Shown here piece by piece: positions 6,392 to 6,447 of a DNA stretch of 6,447 bases; position 1 is the first letter of the stretch, and each line of letters opens with the position of its first letter. The stretch comes from Bacteroidota bacterium (lineage in GTDB: Bacteria > CLD3 > SB21). The stretch lies in the NCBI GenBank assembly GCA_020438245.1, contig JAGQUY010000137.1:1-6447 (forward strand), given 5' to 3'. The notes beneath the pieces are model-generated. The model saw only the letters and a program-made list of their open reading frames with translations. It had not been told where the DNA came from and searched no databases. The position numbers and the translations under genes are program-made.

Positions 6392-6447
6392 GCGCTGCTC
6401 AGCTGGTAAAAAACGGGATAGGTGCGTTGCGTCAGTTCTTGATTGGA
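6388..6447 (+). CDS. Partial 5' end of a following gene, product unknown
   Basis: A GTG at 6388-6390 overlaps the tagD stop as GTGA, the same compact junction type as at 5999. It opens a frame that runs 20 codons to the window edge without a stop, beginning MSAAQLVKNGIGALRQF. This is too short to assign to a family. By context a CDP-glycerol glycerophosphotransferase (TagB/TagF type) would be a sensible neighbour for tagD, but that is a guess. The purines AAAAAATTCG upstream are not a convincing ribosome site, so coupled translation from tagD would be needed. Confidence 0.5.
   Translation, partial: MSAAQLVKNGIGALRQFLIG

Overview
The window is a one-directional, tightly packed stretch of a surface-polysaccharide gene cluster. 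All seven genes that can be supported lie on the + strand. In order they are: a GT4-type glycosyltransferase (78-1325), a class I SAM methyltransferase with a displaced C-terminus (1328-2002, continuing in another frame to 2037), a zinc-ribbon SAM methyltransferase interrupted by an in-frame stop (2057-2806), a second GT4 glycosyltransferase (2841-3995), two GT2 (GT-A fold) glycosyltransferases (4030-5016 and 5037-6002), and a TagD-type glycerol-3-phosphate cytidylyltransferase (5999-6391). What looks like the first 20 codons of an eighth gene overlaps the end of tagD at 6388. Once the two methyltransferase genes are read through their lesions, no gap between genes exceeds about 34 bases. There is no convincing terminator or internal promoter, so a single operon is likely.

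How the genes work together (inference from families): the four glycosyltransferases would build an oligosaccharide repeat unit on a carrier at the inner face of the cytoplasmic membrane. TagD would supply CDP-glycerol so that glycerol phosphate can be added to, or polymerised in, the glycan. The two methyltransferases would add methyl decorations or a methyl cap. The product could be a capsule, an O-antigen or a teichoic-acid-like polymer, and the window alone does not decide which. No flippase, polymerase or ABC exporter is visible.

The most notable observation is that two adjacent methyltransferase genes are both damaged, in different ways. The first loses frame near a T6 or A8 homopolymer, and a credible C-terminus sits one base out of phase. 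The second has a TAA where the reading frame otherwise continues for 79 more sense codons of family-like protein. Possible explanations are loss of a methylation step, phase variation (first gene only), or sequencing/assembly errors.

Organism: not identifiable with confidence. GC content is moderate (about half in several lines I counted, falling to 22-30% in parts of the 5037-6002 gene). Shine-Dalgarno sequences are weak or absent. The protein style resembles Gram-negative bacteria, probably Proteobacteria. I found no RNA gene, CRISPR array, insertion sequence, phage gene or attachment site, and nothing that amounts to a new biological system beyond an unusual and partly decayed polysaccharide locus.
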